The position numbers and the translations under genes are program-made. Below are positions 48,191 through 58,061 of a stretch of DNA of 64,000 bases, piece by piece. The notes below the pieces were generated by a model that saw only the letters and a program-made list of their open reading frames with translations, was not told the origin of the DNA and made no database searches. Location: the NCBI RefSeq assembly GCF_013186535.1, contig NZ_JABMCZ010000003.1:124001-188000 (forward strand), given 5' to 3'. The stretch is from Nocardia terpenica. GTDB taxonomy: Bacteria; Actinomycetota; Actinomycetes; Mycobacteriales; Mycobacteriaceae. Numbering within the stretch: the first letter of the stretch is position 1; each line of letters opens with the position of its first letter.

Positions 48191-48232
48191 CCGGCGGAGG
48201 CCGGGGTTAGGCGGAACCCCGACCTCCGCCGG
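48191..48232. terminator. Long GC hairpin between thiD and thiC
   Basis: Arms 48191-48208 and 48215-48232 pair over 18 bp with one mismatch and a six-base loop. No T tract follows on either strand. It is either a factor-aided terminator or a structural repeat. Confidence 0.5.
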
Positions 48233-48264
48233 GAGGGCGGAGGCGCGTCGGCATGGCCCGGCCC

Positions 48265-48293
48265 GTGATCGCGCCCCCCAGCGGCGCGATCAC
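48265..48293 (-). terminator. Terminator hairpin after thiC
   Basis: GTGATCGCGCC (48265-48275) pairs perfectly with GGCGCGATCAC (48283-48293) around a seven-base loop, 17 bases past the thiC stop at 48310. There is no clear T tract, as is usual in high-GC actinobacteria. Confidence 0.6.
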
Positions 48294-48309
48294 GCAGGGC
48301 GGGAAGGGA

Positions 48310-49935
<1,626 letters not shown>

Positions 49936-49944
49936 GATGCTTCC

Positions 49945-50026
49945 TCCCTACGCCGGCATTACCCGGTCAGGTTCATACGGTCGACGGCCCTAGCCGTCCT
50001 CTCAGCCCGCTGGTGCGAGCCCCCGT
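49945..50026 (-). promoter_or_regulatory. TPP riboswitch (thi box) of thiC
   Basis: On the minus strand the conserved elements are in order: GGGGGCTCGC, GGGCTGAGAGGACGG, a variable P3 stem (GGCTAGGGCC), then ATGAACCTGACCGGGTAATG and CCGGCGTAGGGA. This is a full TPP aptamer. The downstream GGGAGG of thiC adjoins it, so thiamine pyrophosphate probably blocks translation initiation. Confidence 0.95.
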
Positions 50027-50101
50027 TGGCTTGTTGAATTTTCCCGCTCGACCATACTCGCCCATCCGGTGCGCGCGCTCGGAGATCGGAATCTCGCGAG
50101 G

Positions 50102-50190
50102 TCCCGGCCAAAAGCACGCCGGGACCAAGTGGGGAGGACGCCGGGACCAGGTGGGGAGGACGCCGGGACCAGGTGGGGAGGACGCCGGGC
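50102..50190. repeat. Hairpin-plus-tandem-repeat element 2
   Basis: A hairpin TCCCGGC...GCCGGGA (50102-50124) is followed by a 22-bp direct repeat beginning ACGCCGGG, with copies at 50116, 50138, 50160 and 50182. It fills the gap between the end of the lipase gene and the thiC riboswitch. Confidence 0.8.
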
Positions 50191-50203
50191 AGGGGGTGCC
50201 GGT

Positions 50204-51613
50204 TCAGTTCTCGTGCGGACCGATCGGCCAGCCCAGGGCGCCGGCGGTGGCGTTCAGGTTGATGATCACCTGCTCGACGAAGGCGTCGGGGTTGAACAGC
50301 ATCGACAGTTCGTTGTCGGTGCGGCAGCCGGTCTGGGCGGGGGCGTTGGGGGCGAGGCGGCCCTTGATCCAGTCGAAGGTGTCGGCCATGCCCATCGTGA
50401 CGAGCGTCAGGTGTTCGCTGAGGTGGTCGCGCTTGTAGCGCACCGATGCGCCCGCGTCGCAGTATTCCTGCACCAGTTTGTCATTGGTGGTCACCGGCAC
50501 GGCCTCGTCGAGGACGCCCTGGTAGACGAACATCGGCATGGTGGGCGCGGTCTTCCCGAGCACCGTCTGGTCGAACACTTCGCGGATGTCGGGCAGCGCC
50601 AGGTACTGCTCGATCGGGATGGTCAGCAGCTTCTGGTAGTCGACGAACATCTGGGTCAGGGCATTGCGCGGCAGGCACTGGTGGGCGGTGCGATCCATGA
50701 GCGCCAGGCCCTCCGGCGTCAGGTACTTCTCGGTCGTGGCGGCGAACTTCGGATAGGCGTTGCGCAGCGAGGAGATGCCGATGCCGATCAGGCTCGCGAA
50801 CATCGACCCGTTCACGTGCAGCAGCGACTGCACATCCGAGACCGGCGCGCCCAGGGCCGCGCCCTTCATGGTCAATTCCGGTGCGTAGCTGGGCTGTAGC
50901 TCCGCCGCCCAGCCGCTGCCCATGCCGCCGCCGGAGTAACCCCACAGCGCCACCGGCGTATTCGCGCCGTCCAGGCCCAGCGGCGCGAATCGCTCGGCCG
51001 CGCGCACGCCGTCGAGCACCATGTAACCCGGCTCCTTCGCCACGGCCAGATGCCCGTTCAGGCCCTCGTAGTCGGGAATCGAGATCGCGTAGCCCTCGCT
51101 GATGGACGCGGCGAGTGCCAGATATTCGCTGTTGGAATGGATTCCCTCCAGGCCGGTGAGCCCGGTGCCCTGCTGCAGGACGTAGGACGGGGCGCACTGC
51201 GGCGCGGCGCTGTCGTAGTAGAACTGGTGCGAGACCAGGGGGCGGTGGTTGCGCGGATTCGCGCCCTCGGGCAGCGCCACCGTGGAGACCGCGACGGTGG
51301 GCTGCCCGTTCAGATCGGTGGTCCGGTACAGCAGCTGCCAGGACCGCACGTGCACGGGCAGGATGGTCGCCACCGCCAGCTGTACCGGCCGCGAGCGCAG
51401 CACGTCGCCGGGCGCGGCGGATTCGAAGCCCGCGGGTGGTTGGTAGAACGGATCGGCTTGGGGCACCGGCGGTTCCGCGACGGCGGGGGCGGCGGTGACT
51501 CCACCCAGCAGCAGCGCGGTGGCGACGGTGACGGCCGCCGTCAGCGCCGAGGCCAGTAAGCGGCGGCCGCGGCGATCTGCGTTGATCCCTGACACGTCCG
51601 GTCCCTTCCTCAT
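50204..51613 (-). CDS. Secreted lipase/esterase (secretory lipase family)
   Basis: This protein is 469 residues from the ATG at 51611-51613. A twin-Arg-containing basic N-region, a hydrophobic core (Ala-Val-Thr-Val-Ala-Thr-Ala-Leu-Leu-Leu-Gly-Gly) and Ala-Val-Ala-Glu form a signal peptide of about 45 residues. The nucleophile elbow is Trp-Gly-Tyr-Ser-Gly-Gly-Gly (Gly-x-Ser-x-Gly). A late Asp in Gly-Val-Leu-Asp-Glu-Ala and a His in Ser-Glu-His-Leu complete the triad of the LIP family. It hydrolyses lipid esters outside the cell. It is divergent from the TetR gene, with a dyad between them. Confidence 0.87.
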   Translation of the reverse strand: MRKGPDVSGINADRRGRRLLASALTAAVTVATALLLGGVTAAPAVAEPPVPQADPFYQPPAGFESAAPGDVLRSRPVQLAVATILPVHVRSWQLLYRTTDLNGQPTVAVSTVALPEGANPRNHRPLVSHQFYYDSAAPQCAPSYVLQQGTGLTGLEGIHSNSEYLALAASISEGYAISIPDYEGLNGHLAVAKEPGYMVLDGVRAAERFAPLGLDGANTPVALWGYSGGGMGSGWAAELQPSYAPELTMKGAALGAPVSDVQSLLHVNGSMFASLIGIGISSLRNAYPKFAATTEKYLTPEGLALMDRTAHQCLPRNALTQMFVDYQKLLTIPIEQYLALPDIREVFDQTVLGKTAPTMPMFVYQGVLDEAVPVTTNDKLVQEYCDAGASVRYKRDHLSEHLTLVTMGMADTFDWIKGRLAPNAPAQTGCRTDNELSMLFNPDAFVEQVIINLNATAGALGWPIGPHEN

Positions 51614-51643
51614 CGGTGTGTCAGCGATTACAACATGGCATCC

Positions 51644-51654
51644 TGTTACTAACA
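51644..51654. promoter_or_regulatory. Dyad between lipase and TetR genes
   Basis: TGTTACTAACA (arms TGTTA/TAACA) lies in an AT-rich divergent intergenic region, 39 bp before the TetR ATG. It is a candidate operator for that regulator, controlling both genes. This is an inference from position. Confidence 0.4.
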
Positions 51655-51692
51655 AGGGATCTTTTTGAACAAAGCTTTATTATGGTCTCCGT

Positions 51693-52361
51693 ATGACCCG
51701 CAGCAAATCCGCCGCGCGGCCCGCTCCGGCGCCGGCGCGGCGCCGAATCCGTGGCCTCGACGCCGAGGAGCGCAGCGCCCAGCGCCGCCGCCAGCTCCTC
51801 GATGCGGCGACCGAACTTTTTGCCCGGCAAAGCTTTTCGGGCACCTCGATCGAGCAGATCTGTCAGCACGCGTTCGTGGGCACGAAGGGTTTCTACGACC
51901 ACTTCGACAGCAAGGAGGCGTGCTACACCGCCCTGCTGGAGCAGATCACCGCGCAGATTCAGCAACGGGTGACCGAGGCGGCGGCCGCGGCCGCCGAGCT
52001 GGAATGGCCGCAGCGCTCGGCCGCGGTGATCGAGGCGTTCGTGCACGCCATCGCGGACGATCCGCGACTGGCACGGGTGAGTTTCGGTGAGGCGGGCGGC
52101 ATCTCCCCGGCCGTGGAATCCCAGCGCCGCAACAACCGCCGCTGGTCGGCGGTATTCCTGGACCGCCAGTGGGCGGGCGATCCCGACCCCGACCGCCAGG
52201 CCCAACGCCGCCGCCTCGCGGTGGCCCTGGCCACCATCGGCGGCATGTTCGAGCTGGTCGCCGACTGGCTGCACAACAACGAGGAGGGGCGCTCGGCGGA
52301 GGTGCTGGCCGAGGACCTGGTGACATTCGTTCGCGCTGTGGATGTGGGGCGGCGGGCCTGA
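51693..52361 (+). CDS. TetR family regulator next to lipase
   Basis: This protein of 222 residues has an Arg-rich start and the TetR helix-turn-helix at about 28-75 (Phe-Ser-Gly-Thr-Ser-Ile-Glu-Gln-Ile-Cys, then Gly-Thr-Lys-Gly-Phe-Tyr-Asp-His-Phe). The C-terminal half is a helical ligand domain. It is divergent from the lipase gene and likely controls it and itself. Confidence 0.85.
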   Translation: MTRSKSAARPAPAPARRRIRGLDAEERSAQRRRQLLDAATELFARQSFSGTSIEQICQHAFVGTKGFYDHFDSKEACYTALLEQITAQIQQRVTEAAAAAAELEWPQRSAAVIEAFVHAIADDPRLARVSFGEAGGISPAVESQRRNNRRWSAVFLDRQWAGDPDPDRQAQRRRLAVALATIGGMFELVADWLHNNEEGRSAEVLAEDLVTFVRAVDVGRRA

Positions 52362-52363
52362 GG

Positions 52364-52734
52364 TCCCGGCCAAAAGCGTGCCGGGACCAAGAGAGTGAAG
52401 CGCGCTGGGGACCAGGAAGTGAAGCGCGCTGGGGACCAGGAAGTGAAGCGCGCTGGGGACCAGGAAGTGAAGCGCGCTGGGGATCAAGAAGTGAAGCGCG
52501 CCGGGATCAAGAAGTGAAGCGCGCTGGGGATCAAGAAGTGAAGCGCGCTGGGGATCAAGAAGTGAAGCGCGCCGGGATCAAGAAGTGAAGCGCGCCGGGA
52601 CCAAGAAGTGAGGCGCGCCGGGGACCAAAGAGGGTGAGGCACGCCGGGACCAGAGGCACGCCGGGACCAAGAGGGTGGAGCGCGCCGGGAACTGGGCGTC
52701 AACTCTCATGGTTCCGGCGTGCTTTTGGCCGGAA
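52364..52734. repeat. Composite repeat element 3: tandem array bracketed by inverted hairpins
   Basis: The left hairpin TCCCGGC...GCCGGGA (52364-52386) and the right hairpin TTCCGGC...GCCGGAA (52712-52734) are inverted relative to each other. Between them, 11 copies of a 23-24 bp unit beginning GTGAAGCGCGC or GTGAGGC start at 52395, 52419, 52443, 52467, 52491, 52514, 52538, 52562, 52585, 52608 and 52634. Degenerate copies follow to about 52690. It separates convergent tetR and fumarylacetoacetase genes. There is no transposase. Confidence 0.85.
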
Positions 52735-52746
52735 TCTCTTAGCCGC

Positions 52747-53934
52747 TCATTCGTTGTGGGCGGGGAGGATTCGGCCGGTTACCTCGCCGAGGGCGATGGG
52801 GCGGCCGGTGGGGCCCGGGGCGGTGGCGGTGATGGTTACCTCGTCTCCGTCGCGGAGGAAGGTGCGGGCTTCGCCCTTGACGGTGACGGGTTCGCGGCCG
52901 CCCCAGGACAATTCGATGAAGGAGCCGCGCTGGTCGCGGTCGGGGCCGGAGATGGTGCCGGAGGCGTAGAGATCGCCGGGGCGGGTGGCGGCGCCGTTGG
53001 CGGACAGGTGCGCGAGCATCTGGGCCGGGGACCAGTACATCCGGCCGTAGGGCGGGCGGGCGACCCGCTCGCCGTTCCACTCCACGGTCAATTCCAGGTC
53101 CAGGCCCCAGGATTCGCGGCCGCGCAGATACGGCAGCGGCTCGGGCTCCTGCGGCGGCAGCGGGATGCGGGCGGCCTCCAGGGCGGCCAGCGGGGTCACC
53201 CAGGCCGACAGCGAGGTCGCGAACGACTTGCCCAGGAACGGGCCCAGCGGCTGGTACTCCCACGCCTGGATGTCGCGCGCGGACCAGTCGTTGACCAGTG
53301 CCACGCCGAACACGTGCGCGGCGAAATCGTCGACCGGGATCGGGCGGCCCAGCTCGGAGCCGACGCCGACCACGAAGCCGAGCTCGGCCTCGATGTCCAG
53401 GCGCTGCGACGGGCCGAAATCCGGTGTGCCCGACTCGGTTCGGCGCTGGCCGCGGGGACGCACCACGTCGGTGCCGGACACCACCACGGTGCCCGCCCGG
53501 CCGTGGTAGCCGACCGGCAGGTGCCGCCAGTTCGGCAGCAGCGCCTCGCCGTCGGGGCGGAACAGGCGGCCGAGATTGGTGGCGTGGTCGATGCTGGCGT
53601 AGAAGTCGACGTAGTCGGCGACCTCGATCGGCAGCACCGGCCGGACCGCGGCCAGCGAATGCACTGCCGCCGCGGGCAGTTCGGACTCCGCGAGCGCCTG
53701 CACCCGCTCGCGCACCTCGCGCCAGCGCCGCGGGCCCTGTGCCAGAAAGGCATTCAGGCTCGGCCGCGCGAAGGTCGAATCGTCCAGCAGCACAGCGAGA
53801 TCCAACACGCTGTCGGCGAGCCGCACGCCCACCCGGGGCGCGCCGCCCGCGGGTGCGATGACGCCGTAGGGCAGGTTCTCGGGTCCGAACAGGGAATCGG
53901 CGGGCACCTCGATGCGGGTGGTCGTGCCGGTCAT
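52747..53934 (-). CDS. Fumarylacetoacetase
   Basis: This 395-residue metal-dependent hydrolase carries out the last step of tyrosine/homogentisate breakdown, giving fumarate and acetoacetate. An N-terminal SH3-like domain is followed by the catalytic domain. That domain has Phe-Tyr-Ala-Ser-Ile-Asp-His-Ala-Thr-Asn near 110-119, Pro-Val-Gly-Tyr-His-Gly-Arg, Asp-Ile-Glu-Ala-Glu-Leu-Gly-Phe for metal binding and Val-Asn-Asp-Trp-Ser-Ala-Arg-Asp. The start overlaps the end of the dioxygenase gene by four bases, so the two are translationally coupled. Confidence 0.94.
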   Translation of the reverse strand: MTGTTTRIEVPADSLFGPENLPYGVIAPAGGAPRVGVRLADSVLDLAVLLDDSTFARPSLNAFLAQGPRRWREVRERVQALAESELPAAAVHSLAAVRPVLPIEVADYVDFYASIDHATNLGRLFRPDGEALLPNWRHLPVGYHGRAGTVVVSGTDVVRPRGQRRTESGTPDFGPSQRLDIEAELGFVVGVGSELGRPIPVDDFAAHVFGVALVNDWSARDIQAWEYQPLGPFLGKSFATSLSAWVTPLAALEAARIPLPPQEPEPLPYLRGRESWGLDLELTVEWNGERVARPPYGRMYWSPAQMLAHLSANGAATRPGDLYASGTISGPDRDQRGSFIELSWGGREPVTVKGEARTFLRDGDEVTITATAPGPTGRPIALGEVTGRILPAHNE

Positions 53935-55139
53935 GCGCGCTCTCCGCTCGGTCCGCGGCCGGACCAGGTCCAGGCATAGTCGGGGTCTTCGCAGGCCAAG
54001 GCGCCCTCGCCGAGGCCGAGCGGGCGGAAGGTGTCGACCATGACCGCGAGCTCGTCGAAGAATTCGATGCCGATGCTGCGCTCGTAGGCGCCCGGCTGCG
54101 GGCCGTGCGCGTAACCGCCCGGATGCACCGACACCGAGCCCTGCCCGATGCCGGATCCCTTGCGCGCCTCGTAGTTTCCGCCGCAGTAGAACATGATCTC
54201 GTCGGAGTCGACGTTGGAGTGGTAGTAAGGCACCGGAATCGACAGCGGGTGGTAGTCGACCTTGCGCGGTACGAAATTACAGATCACGAAATTGGTGCCC
54301 TCGAACGCCTGGTGTACTGGCGGCGGCTGGTGCACGCGGCCGGTGATGGGCTCGAAGTTCTCGATATTGAAGGTGAACGGGTACAGGTAGCCGTCCCAGC
54401 CCACCACGTCGAACGGATGGGCCGCGTACACCAGCCGGGTGCCGACGATCTCGCGGCCGGGCCGGTGCTTGACCAGCACCTCGACCTCGGTGCCCTGCTC
54501 CTGCGGCAGCTCGCCGGGGCCGGTCAGGTCGCGCTCGCAGTACGGCGAATTCTCCAGGAACTGACCGAATTTCGACAGATACCGTTTGGGCGGGGTGATG
54601 TGGCCGTTGGACTCGATCACATAGGCGCGCAACGGTTCCGGACCCGCCGGACGCCACCGGTGGGTGGTGGACCGGGGCAGCAGCACCTGGTCGCCCCGGC
54701 GCACCGGCAGCGCGCCGAACACGGTGTCGACGGTGCCCGAGCCGGACTCGACGTACACCAGTTCGTCGCCGATCGCATTGCGGTACAGCGGAGAGTCCTT
54801 GGCGGACACCACATACGAGATGCGCACGTCGTCGTTGCCCAGCACCAGCCGACGCCCGGTGACCACGTCGGTGGACGCGGGGGCATCGCCGGGGAACAGG
54901 TCGTGCAGCTTCAGATGCCGGTGCCGCAGTGGATGATTGGGCACCGTCCGCTGATCCGGCAGCTGCCACACCGTGGAGTCGACGATGGCGGGCGGTAACC
55001 CGCGGTGATACAGCAGTGACGAGTCGCCGGAGAAGCCCTCCTCGCCCATCAATTCCTCGTAGTACAGCCCGCCGCCGGGATCCCGGTGCTGGGTGTGCCG
55101 CTTCGGGGGCACCGAACCTACTTGCCGATAGAACGCCAT
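53931..55139 (-). CDS. hmgA: Homogentisate 1,2-dioxygenase
   Basis: This protein of 402 residues belongs to the cupin-fold HmgA family. It opens the homogentisate ring to maleylacetoacetate. Iron ligands lie in Tyr-Tyr-His-Ser-Asn, Ser-Asp-Glu-Ile-Met-Phe-Tyr and Gly-Tyr-Ala-His-Gly-Pro, in the expected order. It is somewhat shorter than plant or animal homologues (about 440), as in other actinobacteria. It is the first gene of the two-gene operon, with repeated ATCCGAATTG and CTATCCG elements in its promoter. No maleylacetoacetate isomerase gene lies beside it. Confidence 0.94.
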   Translation of the reverse strand: MAFYRQVGSVPPKRHTQHRDPGGGLYYEELMGEEGFSGDSSLLYHRGLPPAIVDSTVWQLPDQRTVPNHPLRHRHLKLHDLFPGDAPASTDVVTGRRLVLGNDDVRISYVVSAKDSPLYRNAIGDELVYVESGSGTVDTVFGALPVRRGDQVLLPRSTTHRWRPAGPEPLRAYVIESNGHITPPKRYLSKFGQFLENSPYCERDLTGPGELPQEQGTEVEVLVKHRPGREIVGTRLVYAAHPFDVVGWDGYLYPFTFNIENFEPITGRVHQPPPVHQAFEGTNFVICNFVPRKVDYHPLSIPVPYYHSNVDSDEIMFYCGGNYEARKGSGIGQGSVSVHPGGYAHGPQPGAYERSIGIEFFDELAVMVDTFRPLGLGEGALACEDPDYAWTWSGRGPSGERA

Positions 55140-55165
55140 GACCGGCCTCTCACCGTTTTGCTGGT

Positions 55166-55248
55166 CGGATAGTCGCTTGATCCCGATCCTAGCTATCCGA
55201 ATTGCCTCGCAGGAGCGACTTCGTCAATCCGAATTGAATCGCTATCCG
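55166..55248 (-). promoter_or_regulatory. Repeated operator-like elements before hmgA
   Basis: ATCCGAATTG occurs at 55195-55204 and 55227-55236, exactly 32 bp apart (three helix turns). CGGATAG at 55166-55172 is an inverted match to CTATCCG at 55193-55199 and 55242-55248. Together they look like a multi-site operator for a regulator of homogentisate degradation, possibly the TetR just upstream. Confidence 0.5.
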
Positions 55249-55251
55249 TCA

Positions 55252-55274
55252 TCCCGGCATGCTTTTGGCCGGGA
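55252..55274. repeat. Hairpin element 4 after tetR
   Basis: TCCCGGC...GCCGGGA with CTTTT in the loop, six bases after the 3' end of the minus-strand tetR gene. It has the same core as the hairpins at 45406, 50102, 52364 and 52712 but no tandem array. It may act as the tetR terminator. Confidence 0.75.
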
Positions 55275-55279
55275 TCACC

Positions 55280-55906
55280 TCAGGCGTTGCGAAGCGCCCG
55301 GTACACGGCCGCACCGATGAAGGCCCCCAAATCCTGAGGGGTCCAGGCGTGGTCGCTCTCGAGGAGCGTGCGCACGGCCCCCTCGCCCGCGGAGACCCAC
55401 AGTTCCACCAGGGCGGGGAGCTTGCGTTCGGCGTCGGCGATGCCCCAGGCGCGCAGGGTGGGGCGGAGGCGGCGGGTGCAGCGGGTGACGGCCAGGGCGC
55501 GGCCGCGGCCGAACGAATTCGCCACGGCGGGATCGGGATTGCCGTACAGCAGCTTCCAGGTGTCGGGCCGGGTGGCGACGGTCTCCAGCAGCGCCCGGAA
55601 GCCCTCGACGAAGACCTCCTCGTCGGCCTCGACGCGGCGGCGCGGCAGCGTGGCGACGATGCCGTCGAGCAGGTAGCCCTCCTCGCGCTGAATGAGCGCG
55701 TCGATGAGTTCCACCCGATCGGCGAAGCAGGCGTAGATCACCGGGCGGGTGACGCTCATGCGCTCGGCGACCGCCGCGACCGTGACCGCGGCGATCCCGT
55801 CCTCCACCGCGATGCGCAGGGCGGTGTCGAGCACCTGGGGTCGTCGCCGCTCGGGTCCGAGATGCTGCGCGCGCTGTCGTGGCCGCACCACCGATTCCGA
55901 ACCCAT
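55280..55906 (-). CDS. TetR family regulator upstream of hmgA
   Basis: This protein is 208 residues from the ATG at 55904-55906. The helix-turn-helix lies at about 24-66 (Thr-Val-Ala-Ala-Val-Ala-Glu-Arg-Met-Ser-Val-Thr-Arg-Pro-Val-Ile-Tyr-Ala-Cys-Phe) and a helical ligand domain follows. It could control hmgA-fah (same strand downstream) or the divergent FadE5-like gene, whose upstream region carries a TACG-N4-CGTA dyad. An in-frame longer form to 56125 would overlap that promoter and is unlikely. Confidence 0.85.
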   Translation of the reverse strand: MGSESVVRPRQRAQHLGPERRRPQVLDTALRIAVEDGIAAVTVAAVAERMSVTRPVIYACFADRVELIDALIQREEGYLLDGIVATLPRRRVEADEEVFVEGFRALLETVATRPDTWKLLYGNPDPAVANSFGRGRALAVTRCTRRLRPTLRAWGIADAERKLPALVELWVSAGEGAVRTLLESDHAWTPQDLGAFIGAAVYRALRNA

Positions 55907-56073
55907 GCCGACCAAGATATCAGCGGGTCGTCGCGCCCCCGGGTCTCGTCGCGACCGGCACGGCTGGTAAACGATTGGCAACCTTCTCCGCTTGGAGCTT
56001 CCGAGATGAAGAATCACCTGATACAGGGGAACTGTACATCGTAGGAATAAGGGAACGTCTAAGGAAACTTCCC

Positions 56074-56085
56074 TACGGTTGCGTA
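56074..56085. promoter_or_regulatory. Dyad before FadE5-like gene
   Basis: TACGGTTGCGTA has arms TACG/CGTA. A partner GTACGGCAACC lies about 15 bp downstream, so that GGTTGC and GCAACC also form an inverted pair. It is located between divergent tetR and acyl-CoA dehydrogenase genes. Candidate TetR operator. Confidence 0.4.
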
Positions 56086-56145
56086 AGCGGACGATCGTAC
56101 GGCAACCTCCTGGGGGGTACATCAACTCTCCGAGGAGGCCGGTCC

Positions 56146-57972
56146 GTGTCGCACTACAAGGCGAACCTGCGAGACATCGAGTTCAACTTGTTCGAGGTGC
56201 TGGGAATCGGTGCGCTGCTCGACTCGGGCGCGTACGGCGATCTGGACGCGGAGACCGCGCGCGGCATCCTGGCCGAGGTGTTGCGGCTGGCCGAGGGCCC
56301 GGTCGCCGAGTCGTTCGTCGAGGCCGACCGCAACCCGGTGCAGTTCGATGCCGCCAACCACGCCATCATCGTCCCCGACCTGCTGCGCAAGACCGTCGCC
56401 GCGGTGAACGAGGCGGGCTGGTCCGGGCTGGGCATGCCCGAGGAGATGGGTGGCGTCGCGGCCCCCTCGCCGCTGGTCTGGGCGACGCAGGAAATGCTGG
56501 TGGCCGCGCACAATTCGGCAAGCTTCTTCAATATGGGCCCGCTGATGCACACCGTGTTGTTCCGGGAGGGCACGCCGGAGCAGCAGCGCTGGGCCGAGCA
56601 CGCCTGGGAGCACCGCTGGGGCGGGACGATGGTGCTCACCGAGCCCGACGCCGGGTCGGACGTGGGCATGGGCCGCACCAAGGCGGTGCAGCAGCCCGAC
56701 GGCACCTGGCACATCGAGGGCGTCAAGCGGTTCATCTCCGGCGGCGACGTGGGCGATACCGCCGACAACATCTTCCACCTCACCCTGGCCCGGCCGGAGG
56801 GCGCCGGGCCGGGCACCAAGGGCCTGTCGCTGTTCATGGTGCCGAAGTTCCTGTTCGACTCGCAGACCATGGAACTCGGCGAGCGCAACGGCGTGTACGT
56901 CACCAACCTCGAGCACAAGATGGGCATCAAGTCCTCGCCCACCTGCGAATTGACCTACGGCGCCGACAAACCGGCCGTCGGCTATCTGGTCGGCGATGTG
57001 CACAACGGCATCGCGCAGATGTTCAAGGTGATCGAGAACGCCCGCATGATGGTGGGCGTGCTGTCGGCGGGCACGCTGTCCACCGGCTATCTGAATGCGT
57101 TGGAGTACGCCAAGACTCGCGTGCAGGGCGCGGACCTGACGCAGATGACCGACAAGAGCGCGCCGCGCGTCACCATCAGCCACCACCCGGACGTGCGCCG
57201 CAGCCTGGCGTTGCAGAAGGCGTACTCGGAGGGCCTGCGCGCGCTGTACCTGTACTGCTCGGCCTACCAGAACGAGGACGTGGCGGCCGCCAACTTCGGC
57301 GCCGACGCCGATACCGCCGCGCGGGTCAACGATCTGCTGCTGCCGATCGTGAAGGGCGTCGGCTCCGAGCGCGCCTACGAGACCCTCACCGAGACGCTGC
57401 AGACCTTCGGCGGCTCCGGCTATCTGCAGGACTACCCGATCGAGCAGTACATCCGCGATGTGAAGATCGACTCGCTGTACGAGGGCACCACCGCCATCCA
57501 GGCGCAGGACTTCTTCTTCCGCAAGATCATTCGTGACCGGGGCGTGGCGCTGGGGCACGTCTCCGGCCTCATCCAGAAGTTCGTCGAGGCGGGCGACGCC
57601 CGGCTGAAGGCCGAACGCGCCCTGCTGGGCACGGCCCTGGCCGACGTCCAGGCAATGGCCGCGGCCCTCACCAACTACGCCATGGCCGCGCAACAGGATC
57701 CGGCCGAGATCTACAAGGTCGGCCTGGGCTCGGTCCGCTTCCTGCACGCCGCGGGTGACCTGATCATCGCCTGGCGCCTGCTGGAACAGGCCGCCATCGC
57801 CCAGACCGCCCTAGACGCCCAGCCCACCGACAAGGACCGCCCCTTCTACACCGGCAAGGTCGCGGTGGCCTCCTGGTTCGCCAAGAACCAGCTCCCCCTC
57901 CTATCCGGCGTCCGCACGGTCCTGGAGAGCCTGGACAACGACATCATGCATCTGGACGAAGCCGCGTTCTGA
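56146..57972 (+). CDS. fadE5: Large acyl-CoA dehydrogenase (FadE5-like)
   Basis: This protein is 608 residues from the GTG at 56146, eight bases after GAGGAGG. The length and domain order (extra N-terminal segment, dehydrogenase domain, C-terminal about 130-residue extra domain) match mycobacterial FadE5. Motifs are Thr-Glu-Pro-Asp-Ala-Gly-Ser-Asp, Gly-Val-Lys-Arg-Phe-Ile-Ser-Gly-Gly, and Tyr-Glu-Gly-Thr-Thr-Ala-Ile-Gln-Ala with the Glu as likely catalytic base. It starts beta-oxidation of fatty acyl-CoAs. The symbol is by family likeness only. Confidence 0.87.
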   Translation: MSHYKANLRDIEFNLFEVLGIGALLDSGAYGDLDAETARGILAEVLRLAEGPVAESFVEADRNPVQFDAANHAIIVPDLLRKTVAAVNEAGWSGLGMPEEMGGVAAPSPLVWATQEMLVAAHNSASFFNMGPLMHTVLFREGTPEQQRWAEHAWEHRWGGTMVLTEPDAGSDVGMGRTKAVQQPDGTWHIEGVKRFISGGDVGDTADNIFHLTLARPEGAGPGTKGLSLFMVPKFLFDSQTMELGERNGVYVTNLEHKMGIKSSPTCELTYGADKPAVGYLVGDVHNGIAQMFKVIENARMMVGVLSAGTLSTGYLNALEYAKTRVQGADLTQMTDKSAPRVTISHHPDVRRSLALQKAYSEGLRALYLYCSAYQNEDVAAANFGADADTAARVNDLLLPIVKGVGSERAYETLTETLQTFGGSGYLQDYPIEQYIRDVKIDSLYEGTTAIQAQDFFFRKIIRDRGVALGHVSGLIQKFVEAGDARLKAERALLGTALADVQAMAAALTNYAMAAQQDPAEIYKVGLGSVRFLHAAGDLIIAWRLLEQAAIAQTALDAQPTDKDRPFYTGKVAVASWFAKNQLPLLSGVRTVLESLDNDIMHLDEAAF

Positions 57973-58061
57973 GGTAGCTACCTCCCTTGACGTAGCCCCG
58001 TTTACGTTCCCCGCCGCGCGTTGCAGTCGCGTTGCGTGCGTCACAGCGGTACAACTACCGC

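Noticed and set aside
52395..52690. CRISPR-like array of 23-24 bp repeats
   Set aside because: The units are contiguous with no unique spacers and no cas genes nearby, so it is a tandem repeat.
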